The translations under genes were made by a program, and so were the position numbers. Below are positions 43,294 to 51,988 of a DNA stretch of 64,000 nucleotides, in pieces (the stretch's first letter is position 1; each line of letters starts with the position of its first letter). This DNA comes from an uncultured Desulfuromonas sp. (GTDB taxonomy: Bacteria; Desulfobacterota; Desulfuromonadia; Desulfuromonadales; Desulfuromonadaceae). The notes beneath the pieces were generated by a model that worked only from the letters and a program-made list of their open reading frames with translations, was not told where the DNA came from and searched no databases. Where the stretch lies: the NCBI RefSeq assembly GCF_963678835.1, contig NZ_OY787469.1, positions 1,178,001-1,242,000 of the forward strand, written 5' to 3'.

Positions 43294-44430
43294 GTGGGAG
43301 AAGGAACAAAAAACAAATCAGGCATTTGCCCCTTTATGAAAGCGCCGATGGAAGAGTGTTACTGCCGCAATCTCAGCAGTGAAAACATCGAAAAGGCGTA
43401 TGATTTTTGTAGTGGTGATTACAAAGCCTGCGCAATTTTTCAGAATGTGTTTCGCGCTCAGGATGTGGTTGCGGCTCAGGTGGCCAAAGAGTCGTGTCCG
43501 GTGATCGGTCTGTTCACCGGCAGTCAGCGCGTACTGCAATTGCAGGCTCGACAAGAGCTGAGTCTTCAGGTGCTTGAACTGCTGGAAAGCAACCCTTCGG
43601 CGCGTAACATGTTTCGTGATTTCATTTACATGCTGCGCAACTTCTGTTCGGTTAATGACATCACCTTGTATATCCTTGACGGGGATAATCATTTGCATCA
43701 GGAAATTGTTGGTTGTCAGGGCGATGAAGTGACAGAGCTGGTAGTGCCGAAAAAACTTGAATGTATCTGCGGGCAGATTCTTGAAGGGGACATTCCGGAC
43801 GAGACGCTCAATCGTAATGACTCCGGTGTGTACTGGACCAATGATCGCACTTCGTTGTCTCAAGACGCTGCTCAGGGGCTTAATGCCTGTATTAATACCT
43901 GCTGCCCGGAACAAAGAGAGGGCTCGCTGGCACTGATTCCGGTTCACTATCAGAGCCGCACGGTCGGTGTGGTCCGGATCAACGATCCCAGAGCCGATCT
44001 GTTTACCCGCGACGATATCCGTTTTCTTGATGGGGTGTGCTCCGCACTGAGTGTGATTGTCGGCCGGGCGCGCGCTGAACGCAACCGTGAATATGCTGAG
44101 ATGGTTGTCGACACGCTCCTATCGCCCATTGTCGTCGTTGATAGCCGCTATGTGTTCCGCAAGGTCAATGGCCAATACCTGCGCTGGCTCGGCCGGGCTG
44201 AGGCCGATGTTCACGGTCGAAAAATGGAGGAGGTTGTTGGCGAAGCGGCCTTCCGTCAGGTGTATCTTCCCTTGTTGGATCGGGCTGTTGGTGGCGAACA
44301 GGTGAAAGAGAAGATCACGCTGGATTTCCCTGACCATCCGGCCATTGCCTGTAGTGTGCGTTGTCTGCCCCATTTTGATGCCGAGGGAAGTGTTGATGCG
44401 GTCGTTGTCGTGTTCCATTCGCTGGAATAA
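43294..44430 (+). CDS. Cysteine-rich GAF-PAS sensor protein
   Basis: A 378-residue signalling protein without an output domain. Residues 1-50 have a cysteine group (CPFM, CYC, C....C) that could bind a metal or cluster. A GAF domain follows (about 90-255; FCSVNDITLYILDGDNHL, LALIPVHYQSRTVGVVRI) and a C-terminal PAS domain (YAEMVVDTLLSPIVVVDSRY, RKVNGQYLRWLGRAEADVHGR). The GTG start at 43294 has AGAGGA 7 bases upstream. Separated from the TIGR04442-like gene only by the MITE, so they may have been cotranscribed. Confidence 0.8.
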   Translation: MGEGTKNKSGICPFMKAPMEECYCRNLSSENIEKAYDFCSGDYKACAIFQNVFRAQDVVAAQVAKESCPVIGLFTGSQRVLQLQARQELSLQVLELLESNPSARNMFRDFIYMLRNFCSVNDITLYILDGDNHLHQEIVGCQGDEVTELVVPKKLECICGQILEGDIPDETLNRNDSGVYWTNDRTSLSQDAAQGLNACINTCCPEQREGSLALIPVHYQSRTVGVVRINDPRADLFTRDDIRFLDGVCSALSVIVGRARAERNREYAEMVVDTLLSPIVVVDSRYVFRKVNGQYLRWLGRAEADVHGRKMEEVVGEAAFRQVYLPLLDRAVGGEQVKEKITLDFPDHPAIACSVRCLPHFDAEGSVDAVVVVFHSLE

Positions 44431-44587
44431 TCTTCAATCGGTCAAGCTATTGGCGGCAGAGCGCACACAAGATTGAGACGATTGCGTTTTTTTGAAATTT
44501 TATTCAGGTGCAGCCGCTACGCGTTCATATCTCCCCTGCCTTCACAGGATCGGTATCCTGTTTTACAGACAAGATATGGGAAAAAAT

Positions 44588-44620
44588 AACGGTCTTTTCT
44601 TTAAGAAAAGGCCGTTTTTT
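44588..44620 (+). terminator. Rho-independent terminator after the GAF-PAS gene
   Basis: Stem AACGGTCTTTTCT / AGAAAAGGCCGTT (one G-T pair) followed by TTTTTT, 160 bases after the sensor stop. Confidence 0.88.
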
Positions 44621-44637
44621 ATTGAAGATGCGCAAAA

Positions 44638-44665
44638 TTGTTGACTTGTTTTAATCGGCTATACT
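44638..44665 (+). promoter_or_regulatory. Candidate promoter of symporter operon 1
   Basis: TTGTTG, a 16-base spacer and TATACT. The predicted transcription start falls only about 5 bases before the ATG at 44677, which would give a nearly leaderless mRNA. Confidence 0.35.
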
Positions 44666-44676
44666 AGGGTGATTTT

Positions 44677-44961
44677 ATGGCCGATAAAACGATGACACTC
44701 AAACAGCGTTATGCAGAGCCTTTGAGCCGGGAACGAGCGCGGATTGGACGGCGGATTTTCTTTGTCTATCTGGCGCTTTATGGTCTGTTTGTTCTGGCCC
44801 ATGTCGCCTGGCCACAGCTGACGCGCTATCCGGTCGGCGGGGTTGGTCTGGGGCTGATTGCCTGTGTTGTTTTAATGGTGGCAACCTGTGTGGCGGCCTT
44901 GCTCTTTCATCTGTGGTGTGAGCGGCTTGAGCGCCGGGCTCGTCAGGGAGGGCAGCCATGA
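44677..44961 (+). CDS. Small membrane partner of symporter (DUF485-like)
   Basis: A 94-residue protein with two membrane helices (FFVYLALYGLFVLAHVAW and LGLIACVVLMVATCVAALLFHL) and a basic C-terminus. Size, topology and place directly before an SSS-type symporter match the DUF485 (YjcH-like) proteins that accompany acetate permeases. The stop overlaps the symporter start by 4 bases (ATGA). Confidence 0.8.
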   Translation: MADKTMTLKQRYAEPLSRERARIGRRIFFVYLALYGLFVLAHVAWPQLTRYPVGGVGLGLIACVVLMVATCVAALLFHLWCERLERRARQGGQP

Positions 44962-46841
44962 TTAATACTCAGGAGCCGCTGGCCGTCGCCCTGTTCCTCT
45001 GTGTTGTTGCGGTCGGGATTGGTCTGTCAACCCAATTGGTCCGGCGCACCACTTCACCGTCGGAATACTTTGTTGCCGGCGGTTCAATTCATTGGGCGGT
45101 CAACGGTCTGGCCTTCATCGGTGACTATCTTTCTGCGGCCTCATTTTTGGGGGTTGGCGGTCTGATTGCCACGGTTGGTTATGATGGCTTCCTCTATTCG
45201 ATCGGCTTTCTCGCCGGTTGGGCGTTTGCTTTGTTGGTGGTGGCCGAGCCTTTTCGTCGCTTTGGCCGGGTGACGTTTACTGATGTAATTGATGCCCGGT
45301 TTCGCTCGCGTGGAGTTCGCTTCACAGCGGCGGTAAGCACTCTGGTGATCTGCCTGTGTTATCTCATTCCACAGATGGTTGGCGTCGGAACCCTGGTAAC
45401 GCCGTTGCTGGGCATTCCCTACTATCTGGGCATTTTGCTGATCGGAACCGTTGTGACGATCATTGTTGCCACGTCGGGAATGGCTTCGACAACCTATGTT
45501 CAATGTCTTAAAGGTATCGCTCTGCTGACGGTTTCTTCGTGGCTGGCTTTTGCCGTTTTGGAGCGCGGCTTGATTGAATTGCCTCCCTCTGCCGGTGAAG
45601 AGCTGTTGGTCGAGCGTGGTCAGAATGGCTACCGTCTGCCCGATGGGCGAACCTTGGAGCCGGGCTGGAGCGCTTCCGGGGCTTGGCAGGCTGGTTTTTT
45701 GCCAATCGTCGAAGCAGATGGGCGGCGCAGCCTGTGGCAGGTTGATTCGACCAACGAATCTGAAGCTGTTTTGATTCGCAGCCATTATTCTGTTGAGTTG
45801 GATGATGGAATGATGGTGGATGGTGTCAGCCCTCCTCCTCCGATTCCAGTTTCCGTCGGTCGCCTGGCGCAACGTTCCAGCCAGTGTGCAGAGCCCTCTT
45901 TAAATCCGATTACATTTTTGCGCTGTTTTTCTAACAGTGAGCTGTATGTGTGGAACCGTCAGACCTTTATAGAACAAGGGCAACTGGTGACCGCTTATCG
46001 TCGGGAACGTCAATCCGGAGGCGAGGTGTTGAGTACCGGCGGTCTTTTTGATCTGCCGAGTAAGAATTGGGCATCACGGCTTGATTTTATTTCACTGATG
46101 GTGGCGTTGCTGTGCGGAACGGCGGCGTTACCGCATATTCTGATTCGTTATTACACTGTCGGTAATCATAGTGCGGCACGTAAATCTACCGTGCTTGCCA
46201 TTGCCGGTATCTGCCTGTTTTATTGTGCGTGTTTGATTATGAGTCTGGGGGCGATGTCGGGGCAGGCGGTCAATCTTCTTGACAGTAACATGACGATCCC
46301 GCTGTTGGCTAAAACACTGGGAACAGCCGCGTTCGCCGTTGTTACGGCCGTGGCTTTTGCTGCCGTGCTCGGCAGCGTCAGCGGCTTGATTATTGCCGCT
46401 TCAGGAGCGGTCGCCCACGACCTGATGGATTGCTTTTTGGGTATCACCATGAACTCGAAGGAGAAAGTGGTGGTGGGGCGTATGTCGGCGTTTATTGTCG
46501 GCTGCGGTGCAATTTACTTCGGGTTGATCTTTGAGGGGATGAATGTTTCCTATTTGGCCGGTTTGACATTTGCCCTGGCTGCTGCGGCAAATCTGCCGGC
46601 GTTGCTTATGGCATTATTCTGGTCTAAAACCACGGGAAGGGCCGTTGTTTGCTCCATGTTAACGGGGCTGGTTGGTTCTTTTGTTCTTATTCTGATCTCT
46701 CCGGAGATGTACGTTCGCTATGGCCGCCCTGCAGCTGATGCGCCCTTTGCTCTCAACAATCCGGCCCTGGTGATGCTTCCTGTGTCCCTGCTGGTTCTGA
46801 TCCTGATTTCCAAGCGCTATCCTGACCCGCGTTCCGTCTGA
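44958..46841 (+). CDS. Sodium:solute symporter with soluble insertion (VC_2705 type)
   Basis: A 627-residue SSS-family transporter with about 13 membrane segments. EYFVAGGSIHWAVNGLAFIGDYLSAASFLGVGG and ALLCGTAALPHILIRYYT are family motifs. Residues ~210-370 form a hydrophilic insertion, as in the VC_2705 subfamily. Sodium-dependent uptake of a monocarboxylate such as acetate is inferred from the family and the DUF485-like partner. Followed by a 433-bp gap. Confidence 0.9.
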   Translation: MINTQEPLAVALFLCVVAVGIGLSTQLVRRTTSPSEYFVAGGSIHWAVNGLAFIGDYLSAASFLGVGGLIATVGYDGFLYSIGFLAGWAFALLVVAEPFRRFGRVTFTDVIDARFRSRGVRFTAAVSTLVICLCYLIPQMVGVGTLVTPLLGIPYYLGILLIGTVVTIIVATSGMASTTYVQCLKGIALLTVSSWLAFAVLERGLIELPPSAGEELLVERGQNGYRLPDGRTLEPGWSASGAWQAGFLPIVEADGRRSLWQVDSTNESEAVLIRSHYSVELDDGMMVDGVSPPPPIPVSVGRLAQRSSQCAEPSLNPITFLRCFSNSELYVWNRQTFIEQGQLVTAYRRERQSGGEVLSTGGLFDLPSKNWASRLDFISLMVALLCGTAALPHILIRYYTVGNHSAARKSTVLAIAGICLFYCACLIMSLGAMSGQAVNLLDSNMTIPLLAKTLGTAAFAVVTAVAFAAVLGSVSGLIIAASGAVAHDLMDCFLGITMNSKEKVVVGRMSAFIVGCGAIYFGLIFEGMNVSYLAGLTFALAAAANLPALLMALFWSKTTGRAVVCSMLTGLVGSFVLILISPEMYVRYGRPAADAPFALNNPALVMLPVSLLVLILISKRYPDPRSV

Positions 46842-47274
46842 TCGTGAACGCAATTCTAATCTCGGTTCTATATCAATAGGACTCTGTCCGTTGCATGAGA
46901 ATAATTTTATGCCATACTTGGTAAGAAATCCCCGGTTCCACTGTTTTATGTGTCGATTATAGAATGTGATTATAAAGATTGTTTTTTTGTAAAGTCGGGG
47001 TTTCTTGTGGGTAAAGTGATTGTGGTTTTATTTTTTTTGTTTTTTAAGTTTTATGTGTTTTGTTCGTGTAACACATTGAAAATAAATAGTTTTTTGTCTT
47101 AATATATTAAAAGAAAAGTTTGAGAGGTGAATTTTTTTTGGTGCAATTTCTCAGCTATGCGTTATTTTTATAACAACATTTTACTTGACGGAATATTTGA
47201 CCCTGTGTCATAAGTTTAAAAAAAGAAACAGTATTTGATCCGGCAGTGAATTGGCCGGAGAAAGGAAGGCGACG
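46842..47274. other. 433-bp AT-rich leader region of symporter operon 2
   Basis: No protein gene or strong hairpin seen. The region is very AT-rich, especially 46980-47180, and contains one candidate promoter (47185-47214) near its end. It likely holds regulatory sites for the second symporter operon. Confidence 0.5.
47185..47214 (+). promoter_or_regulatory. Candidate promoter of symporter operon 2
   Basis: TTGACG, an 18-base spacer and CATAAG. It lies 60 bases upstream of the small 47-residue gene and inside very AT-rich DNA. The -35 box is good, the -10 box weak. Confidence 0.4.
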
Positions 47275-47418
47275 ATGGATGACACGTTATATTACATTCT
47301 CGGCGGGATCATTACCGGTGGCGCCCTGATCTGTTTCTTGTTTGCGTATTTTCAAGATTATCGCGAACGGGGCCCCCGGAAACGTCGGTCACTGTATTCC
47401 ATCATCAATCGTGACTGA
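47275..47418 (+). CDS. 47-residue small membrane protein
   Basis: A small protein with one hydrophobic segment (YYILGGIITGGALICFLFAYF) and a basic C-terminal tail (RERGPRKRR). The ATG at 47275 follows AAGGAAGG. It is the first gene of the operon with the DUF4212 and symporter genes, so it may be an accessory subunit. Too small for a family call. Confidence 0.6.
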   Translation: MDDTLYYILGGIITGGALICFLFAYFQDYRERGPRKRRSLYSIINRD

Positions 47419-47587
47419 CGAACGACACCTCGCTCGCTTTGAGTTGCACTGACGATGAAATTGAACAATTTTGACGGAAAGGAGGAGACGGTCAAGAACA
47501 CGCAGATTCGAAACAAACAAACGGTTTAAGTTTATGTGGTTTGCGGGGGTGGTGCCCTGCAGGCTTTTACACCAAGGAGGTATGGGT

Positions 47588-47932
47588 ATGAATAAAGATC
47601 TCAATATTAATTTCTTTAAGCCCGTCGGCGACTTTATGAAAAAAGACGTGGCGATGAAAAAAAAGCTACTCATCATCTGGTTTGTAGCGACTTACGGTTT
47701 TCTCTTTCTTTTGAAGCTTGTTGCTGATCCCGGTAAAACGGTTGAGCTGACATTGAATACCGGTGAAAAAATCACTCAGGTATCCGGTGTGAGTTTCCTC
47801 ACCGAAACACAGTTCCTCGGCTTCCCGTTTCACTACTGGTATTCAGGGCAGTTCCTGATCGTACTGTTTATTTTCCTGTGCTTCGTGTACTGCAAGTTTA
47901 TCGACAAGCTTGAGTCGGAATACGACAAATAA
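47588..47932 (+). CDS. DUF4212 symporter small subunit
   Basis: A 114-residue protein with two membrane helices: IIWFVATYGFLFLLKLVA and FLIVLFIFLCFVYCKF, and between them FLGFPFHYWYSGQ, the DUF4212 hallmark. Partner of VC_2705-like symporters. The start at 47588 has AAGGAGG 7 bases upstream; two other in-frame starts upstream are less well placed. 19 bases separate it from the symporter. Confidence 0.9.
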   Translation: MNKDLNINFFKPVGDFMKKDVAMKKKLLIIWFVATYGFLFLLKLVADPGKTVELTLNTGEKITQVSGVSFLTETQFLGFPFHYWYSGQFLIVLFIFLCFVYCKFIDKLESEYDK

Positions 47933-47951
47933 AAGAAAGGGAGAAAGCGCT

Positions 47952-49559
47952 ATGAAAAAAATGATGCATTGGGGCTTGTCCCTGTTCTTTGTGCTGATGT
48001 CGACCAACGCTTTTGCGGTGACCGACCTCAACCCGGAAGGTAAGTTTAAAGTTATTCCCGCGATTCTGATGATCGCTCTGTTGATCCTGTTCGTTATGGT
48101 TGGTGTCTTCTCCAAGGCGCAGAATACCGAGGATTACTGGGCGGCAGGGCGTGGCGTCGGTCAAATCGGTGGTGGTATGGCGATCGCATCCAACTGGATG
48201 TCAGCCGCTTCCTACCTCGGTATGGCTGGTCTGATCTATCTCAAAGGCTATTTTGCCATTTCCTACGTTCTCGGCTGGACCGGTGGTTACGTTCTGTTGC
48301 TGGTATTGATGGCCGGCCAGGTGCGTCGCTACGGCAAGTACACGGCTCCTGACTTTGTCGGCGACCGTTACTACTCGACGACAGCGCGCCTGATGTCCGC
48401 ACTGATCGTTATTACCATCTCCTTTGTGTACGCGGTTGGTCAGTACAAAGGTATCGGTATGATGTTCAACTGGATCTTTGGTATCAACTACCAGACCTCA
48501 GTTATCGTCGGTACCGGTGTTGTTCTGGCTTACGTTCTGATCTCGGGTATGCTCGGTGCAACCAAGAACATGCAGGTTCAATACGTGGTTATCGTTATCA
48601 CCTTCTTCCTGCCGTTGTTCTTCATCGCCTCGAAGCTCGGTTACTTCTCAGCAGTACCGCAGATTGGTTATGGTGCGGCGGTTTATGACATCGGTCACGG
48701 TGGTAACGGCATTGTCGCCGCCGCTTCGGATCCGAGCTACTATCTGCCGTTCGCGAAATACACGGCCTATCACTGGTTCGCACTGTGCATCACGCTGATG
48801 CTTGGTACTGCAGGTCTGCCTCACGTTATCGGTCGTTTCTACGTCGTTCCCCGTGTCAGTGATGCACGCTGGCAGGTTGTTTGGGGTCTGTTCTGTATCG
48901 CTCTGGTTTACTGGACGGCTCCGGCTTATGCCGCATTCGCCAAGTTCTCCAATCTGCTTGGTACAACCGGTACCACCATCACGCCTGACGCCATCGTTGT
49001 TAACGCGGCTGAGCTGGCGGGTCTGCCTGAGTGGTTTGCCGGATTCCTGGCTGCCGGTGGTGTTTCTGCAGCATTCTCCACCGTTGGTGGTTTGCTGATG
49101 GCGGGTTCCTCGGCTTTTGCTCACGATATCTACTTCCGTGTGCTGAACCCGAACGCCAGTGAAGAGAGCAAGATGAAGATCGCCCGCGTTGGTACCATCA
49201 TTCTCGGCGTCTCCATCATCATCGTGGCACTGAATCCACCGGCATTGATCGCCCAGATTACGGCGGTTGCTTTCGCCCTCGGTGCGAACACCTTCTTCCC
49301 GCTGTTCCTGCTCGGTCTGTGGTGGAGTCGTACCACCAAGGAAGCGGCAATCGCCGGTATGATCGTTGGTCTGGTTGTGACCTTCGGCTCCATGCTGATT
49401 CCCAAAACATCGCTCCTGGCGTACTACATTCCATTTACTTCAAGCGCGATCGTTGGTGTCCCGGCCGTACTCATCACCATGATTGTGGTTTCCATGATGA
49501 CTCCCGAGCCTTCTCAGGAGATCAAGGAACTGCTCTACAAGGTTCATAACGACGAGTAA
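47952..49559 (+). CDS. Sodium:solute (acetate-type) symporter
   Basis: A 535-residue SSS transporter with an N-terminal signal-like segment (LSLFFVLMSTNAFA) and about 13 membrane helices. Family motifs are DYWAAGRGVGQIGGGMAIASNWMSAASYLG and MLGTAGLPHVIGRFYVVP. It is close to ActP-type acetate permeases. Codon choice is strongly biased (GGT, GTT, CGT, CTG, TAC) compared with the symporter at 44958, suggesting a highly expressed transporter. A strong terminator follows directly. Confidence 0.92.
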   Translation: MKKMMHWGLSLFFVLMSTNAFAVTDLNPEGKFKVIPAILMIALLILFVMVGVFSKAQNTEDYWAAGRGVGQIGGGMAIASNWMSAASYLGMAGLIYLKGYFAISYVLGWTGGYVLLLVLMAGQVRRYGKYTAPDFVGDRYYSTTARLMSALIVITISFVYAVGQYKGIGMMFNWIFGINYQTSVIVGTGVVLAYVLISGMLGATKNMQVQYVVIVITFFLPLFFIASKLGYFSAVPQIGYGAAVYDIGHGGNGIVAAASDPSYYLPFAKYTAYHWFALCITLMLGTAGLPHVIGRFYVVPRVSDARWQVVWGLFCIALVYWTAPAYAAFAKFSNLLGTTGTTITPDAIVVNAAELAGLPEWFAGFLAAGGVSAAFSTVGGLLMAGSSAFAHDIYFRVLNPNASEESKMKIARVGTIILGVSIIIVALNPPALIAQITAVAFALGANTFFPLFLLGLWWSRTTKEAAIAGMIVGLVVTFGSMLIPKTSLLAYYIPFTSSAIVGVPAVLITMIVVSMMTPEPSQEIKELLYKVHNDE

Positions 49560-49581
49560 TCTGCGTGATTCTTCGTCCCTT

Positions 49582-49615
49582 GCCCCCTTCGCTCCCTCGC
49601 GAAGGGGGCTTTTTT
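49582..49615 (+). terminator. Strong terminator after the acetate symporter
   Basis: A perfect 11-bp stem (GCCCCCTTCGC / GCGAAGGGGGC) with a 6-base loop and TTTTTT directly after. Ends symporter operon 2. Confidence 0.95.
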
Positions 49616-49812
49616 GTGGCCTCCTGACGCAAAAAAACAATTTTTTCCATCGTGTTCACATTCCCGCCTTTATAAAACCTCTCATCCGTATTTGTTTTTA
49701 TCTGGCGCACCTTTGCCGTTATGTGTTTGAAAAACACTTCGTTAATCACGCCATTGATTGGCGTATACGGAGTAACAAAATGTCACCTGTTCGGTTGTCA
49801 TCTGCGGCAGGC

Positions 49813-49821
49813 TGCTATACT
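49813..49821 (+). promoter_or_regulatory. Candidate extended -10 promoter of the PrkA cluster
   Basis: TGCTATACT is an extended -10 element 70 bases before the PrkA start. A TTGTCA lies 15 bases upstream, which is short for a -35. The rest of the 332-bp gap holds the preceding terminator and nothing else recognised. Confidence 0.4.
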
Positions 49822-49891
49822 TCAACAAAGAGCTGTACGAATTTTAATCCGCACTACCAGACTGATTCTGATCGATACAACGGAGGGACTC

Positions 49892-51955
49892 ATGGCAACG
49901 AGAAGGAAACCATCTGCACTGTTGCAGCATGTCGCAAGTGTAAAATCCGGTGAGCGCTGCTTTGAAAATGCTTTTCAGGGCGTGGCGCGCATGATTCTTG
50001 AAGCCGGCGTGGAAAAAGTGGTGGTGAATGGCAAGACCACCTATGATTTTCCGATTTTTCGTACCGGAGCCAAACACACCATCGGCATGTATGATGAAAT
50101 CAACAGCTTTGTCTCCTTTGTCAAGGACGCTTCGGAAGGTGGTTCCTCCAAAGAGATGGCTTATGTTCTTGTTGGTGAACCGGGAAACGGCAAAACATTC
50201 TTTGTCGAGAACCTCTGTGCCCTATACCGCCAGTTCATCAGTCAGCCGCAGAATCGTAAATACACCTTCCGTTTTGTCGGACTCGACAAATTGGGCAGTT
50301 ACGGCAAGATTCGTGAAATTGAGTCTCAGACCTATGAGGACCCGATGGTTCTGGCCATGAACCTGTTTGATGGTCGTGATGAGACCATGGCTTTTCTCGC
50401 CAAGCAGAGCAAGCTCAGCGACACTGAGCTGGAAACCTTCTATCAGAATTACCGTCCCATGGGGGCGTGTAGCGGCTATATCTGGAACGATATCCGTAAT
50501 TATACCGGCGGTGATATTAACGCCATGCTTGAATTTATTGAAATTCTGCCGGTGCCGCTGGTGGAAAGTCTCGGTACCGTTACCGGAAAATATGCCGCCA
50601 AGGACAAGATCACCTCGTCTGCCGTGGATCTGCTCGGTGAGGAGTCGATCCAACGCCTCCTGCATATCAGTGACACCAACAACCCCTACCGTTTTGACCT
50701 GCGTCGTGGTGCGCTGGCGCGAGTCGCCGGTGGTGGCATTCACTTCAGTGATGAGATTTACAAGAATAAAAAAGATCTGGTGCAGGTGTATCTCGGCGTG
50801 ATCCAGAACCGTGTCATTGAGATGGACGGCTACAAATGGCCCATAGACAGCCTGATCGTTGCCACCAGTAACAACTCGGAGTTCAACCGCTTCTTGTCCG
50901 AAAAAGAAGAAGCGCCGATCATTGACCGGTGTCGGATCTGTTATGTCTCCCACAACACCAGCTACAAAATGCAGGAACAGTTGACCGATTATGCCATTGG
51001 TGGCGAGCGCAAAACCACCCTGATGCGCGAACAGCTTCACCAGGATCCCAATCTCAACTATGCCGCATCCGTGGCCGTGGTTCTCACCCGTTTGCCACGT
51101 ACCGAAAAGCTGACCACGGTCGAAACCATGAAGCTGGCCGCAGGAGAAGTGGCCGGAGAAAAGAGCATCAAGACACTGGCCGAGGTGATCGACACGCTCA
51201 ATCAGGAGCCGGATATCACCCGCCGCTTCGGCCAGAAAGGGCTGGGGCAACGTAACCTTGGCCGCGCGATGCAACTGTTGATGGAAAGCTCTGAGACCAA
51301 CGAAGGGCAGTGCATGTTTGCCTACGATGTGTTCAAGACCCTGGAGCGGGTGATTCTCGATTATGTTTCCGAGGCCGGAGACCGGGCCAAATATCTTGAA
51401 GATTTGAAGATCGCTCAGGGCCTCTATCGTGAACGGATCATGACGGAGATGTTCAACGCCTATATGGATGAACCCCATGCCATCCGTACCGACGTGATGA
51501 GTTACGTCAACATGGTGATCGGTATTGACGCCGAAAACCTCGGACCGGACAAGATGTGGAAATATCGCGATCCACAAACCGGTGAATTGAAAGCGTTGAA
51601 GATCGATCAGCGCTATGTCCAGAGCATTGAAGAACGTCTTGGCCTGAAAACCGCTGAGCAGCGCGAATCGTTTCGCACCTCGATCCGCAAGATCTACGGC
51701 CAGAAGATCACCCTCGATCCGTCCTATGACTTCATGGATAACCTGGAACTGGTTAAGGCGGTTACCGATGTGCGGTTGAAATCGGATATTGCCGGGGCCG
51801 GTAGCCTGATCGGAGCGTTGGCCAATCGCACCAACGAAGATAATCAGAAGTTGTATGACCGCATGGTCGACACCATGTTCAATAAACTGAACTACTGTAA
51901 AACCTGTGCTCAGAAAACTATCGAGTATTTCTGCACCCAGCAGGATGAGCGCTGA
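49892..51955 (+). CDS. prkA: PrkA-type serine protein kinase / AAA+ protein
   Basis: A 687-residue PrkA (YeaG) protein: AAA+ core with Walker A VGEPGNGKTF near residue 95 and the PrkA C-terminal kinase-like domain. Family stretches include HTIGMYDEINSFVSF, GGGIHFSDEIYKNKKDLVQVYLG and TSNNSEFNRFL. PrkA/YeaG proteins act in stress, starvation and sporulation signalling with YeaH and YcgB/SpoVR. The start at 49892 has GGAGGG; the frame is open to 49721 but upstream residues are non-family. First gene of a four-gene cluster. Confidence 0.93.
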   Translation: MATRRKPSALLQHVASVKSGERCFENAFQGVARMILEAGVEKVVVNGKTTYDFPIFRTGAKHTIGMYDEINSFVSFVKDASEGGSSKEMAYVLVGEPGNGKTFFVENLCALYRQFISQPQNRKYTFRFVGLDKLGSYGKIREIESQTYEDPMVLAMNLFDGRDETMAFLAKQSKLSDTELETFYQNYRPMGACSGYIWNDIRNYTGGDINAMLEFIEILPVPLVESLGTVTGKYAAKDKITSSAVDLLGEESIQRLLHISDTNNPYRFDLRRGALARVAGGGIHFSDEIYKNKKDLVQVYLGVIQNRVIEMDGYKWPIDSLIVATSNNSEFNRFLSEKEEAPIIDRCRICYVSHNTSYKMQEQLTDYAIGGERKTTLMREQLHQDPNLNYAASVAVVLTRLPRTEKLTTVETMKLAAGEVAGEKSIKTLAEVIDTLNQEPDITRRFGQKGLGQRNLGRAMQLLMESSETNEGQCMFAYDVFKTLERVILDYVSEAGDRAKYLEDLKIAQGLYRERIMTEMFNAYMDEPHAIRTDVMSYVNMVIGIDAENLGPDKMWKYRDPQTGELKALKIDQRYVQSIEERLGLKTAEQRESFRTSIRKIYGQKITLDPSYDFMDNLELVKAVTDVRLKSDIAGAGSLIGALANRTNEDNQKLYDRMVDTMFNKLNYCKTCAQKTIEYFCTQQDER

Positions 51956-51988
51956 TTCGCATCAGCGGGTTGGAAAGGTGAACAGTTG

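Noticed and set aside
49703-49717. Sigma54-like site TGGCGCACCTTTGC upstream of prkA
   Set aside because: The GG-GC spacing is 9 bases rather than 10, which normally abolishes sigma54 binding; it is also about 175 bases from the gene.
50222-51577. A 451-codon open frame on the minus strand opposite prkA
   Set aside because: It mirrors the codon pattern of the strongly supported prkA gene, has no ribosome-binding site and no recognisable domains.
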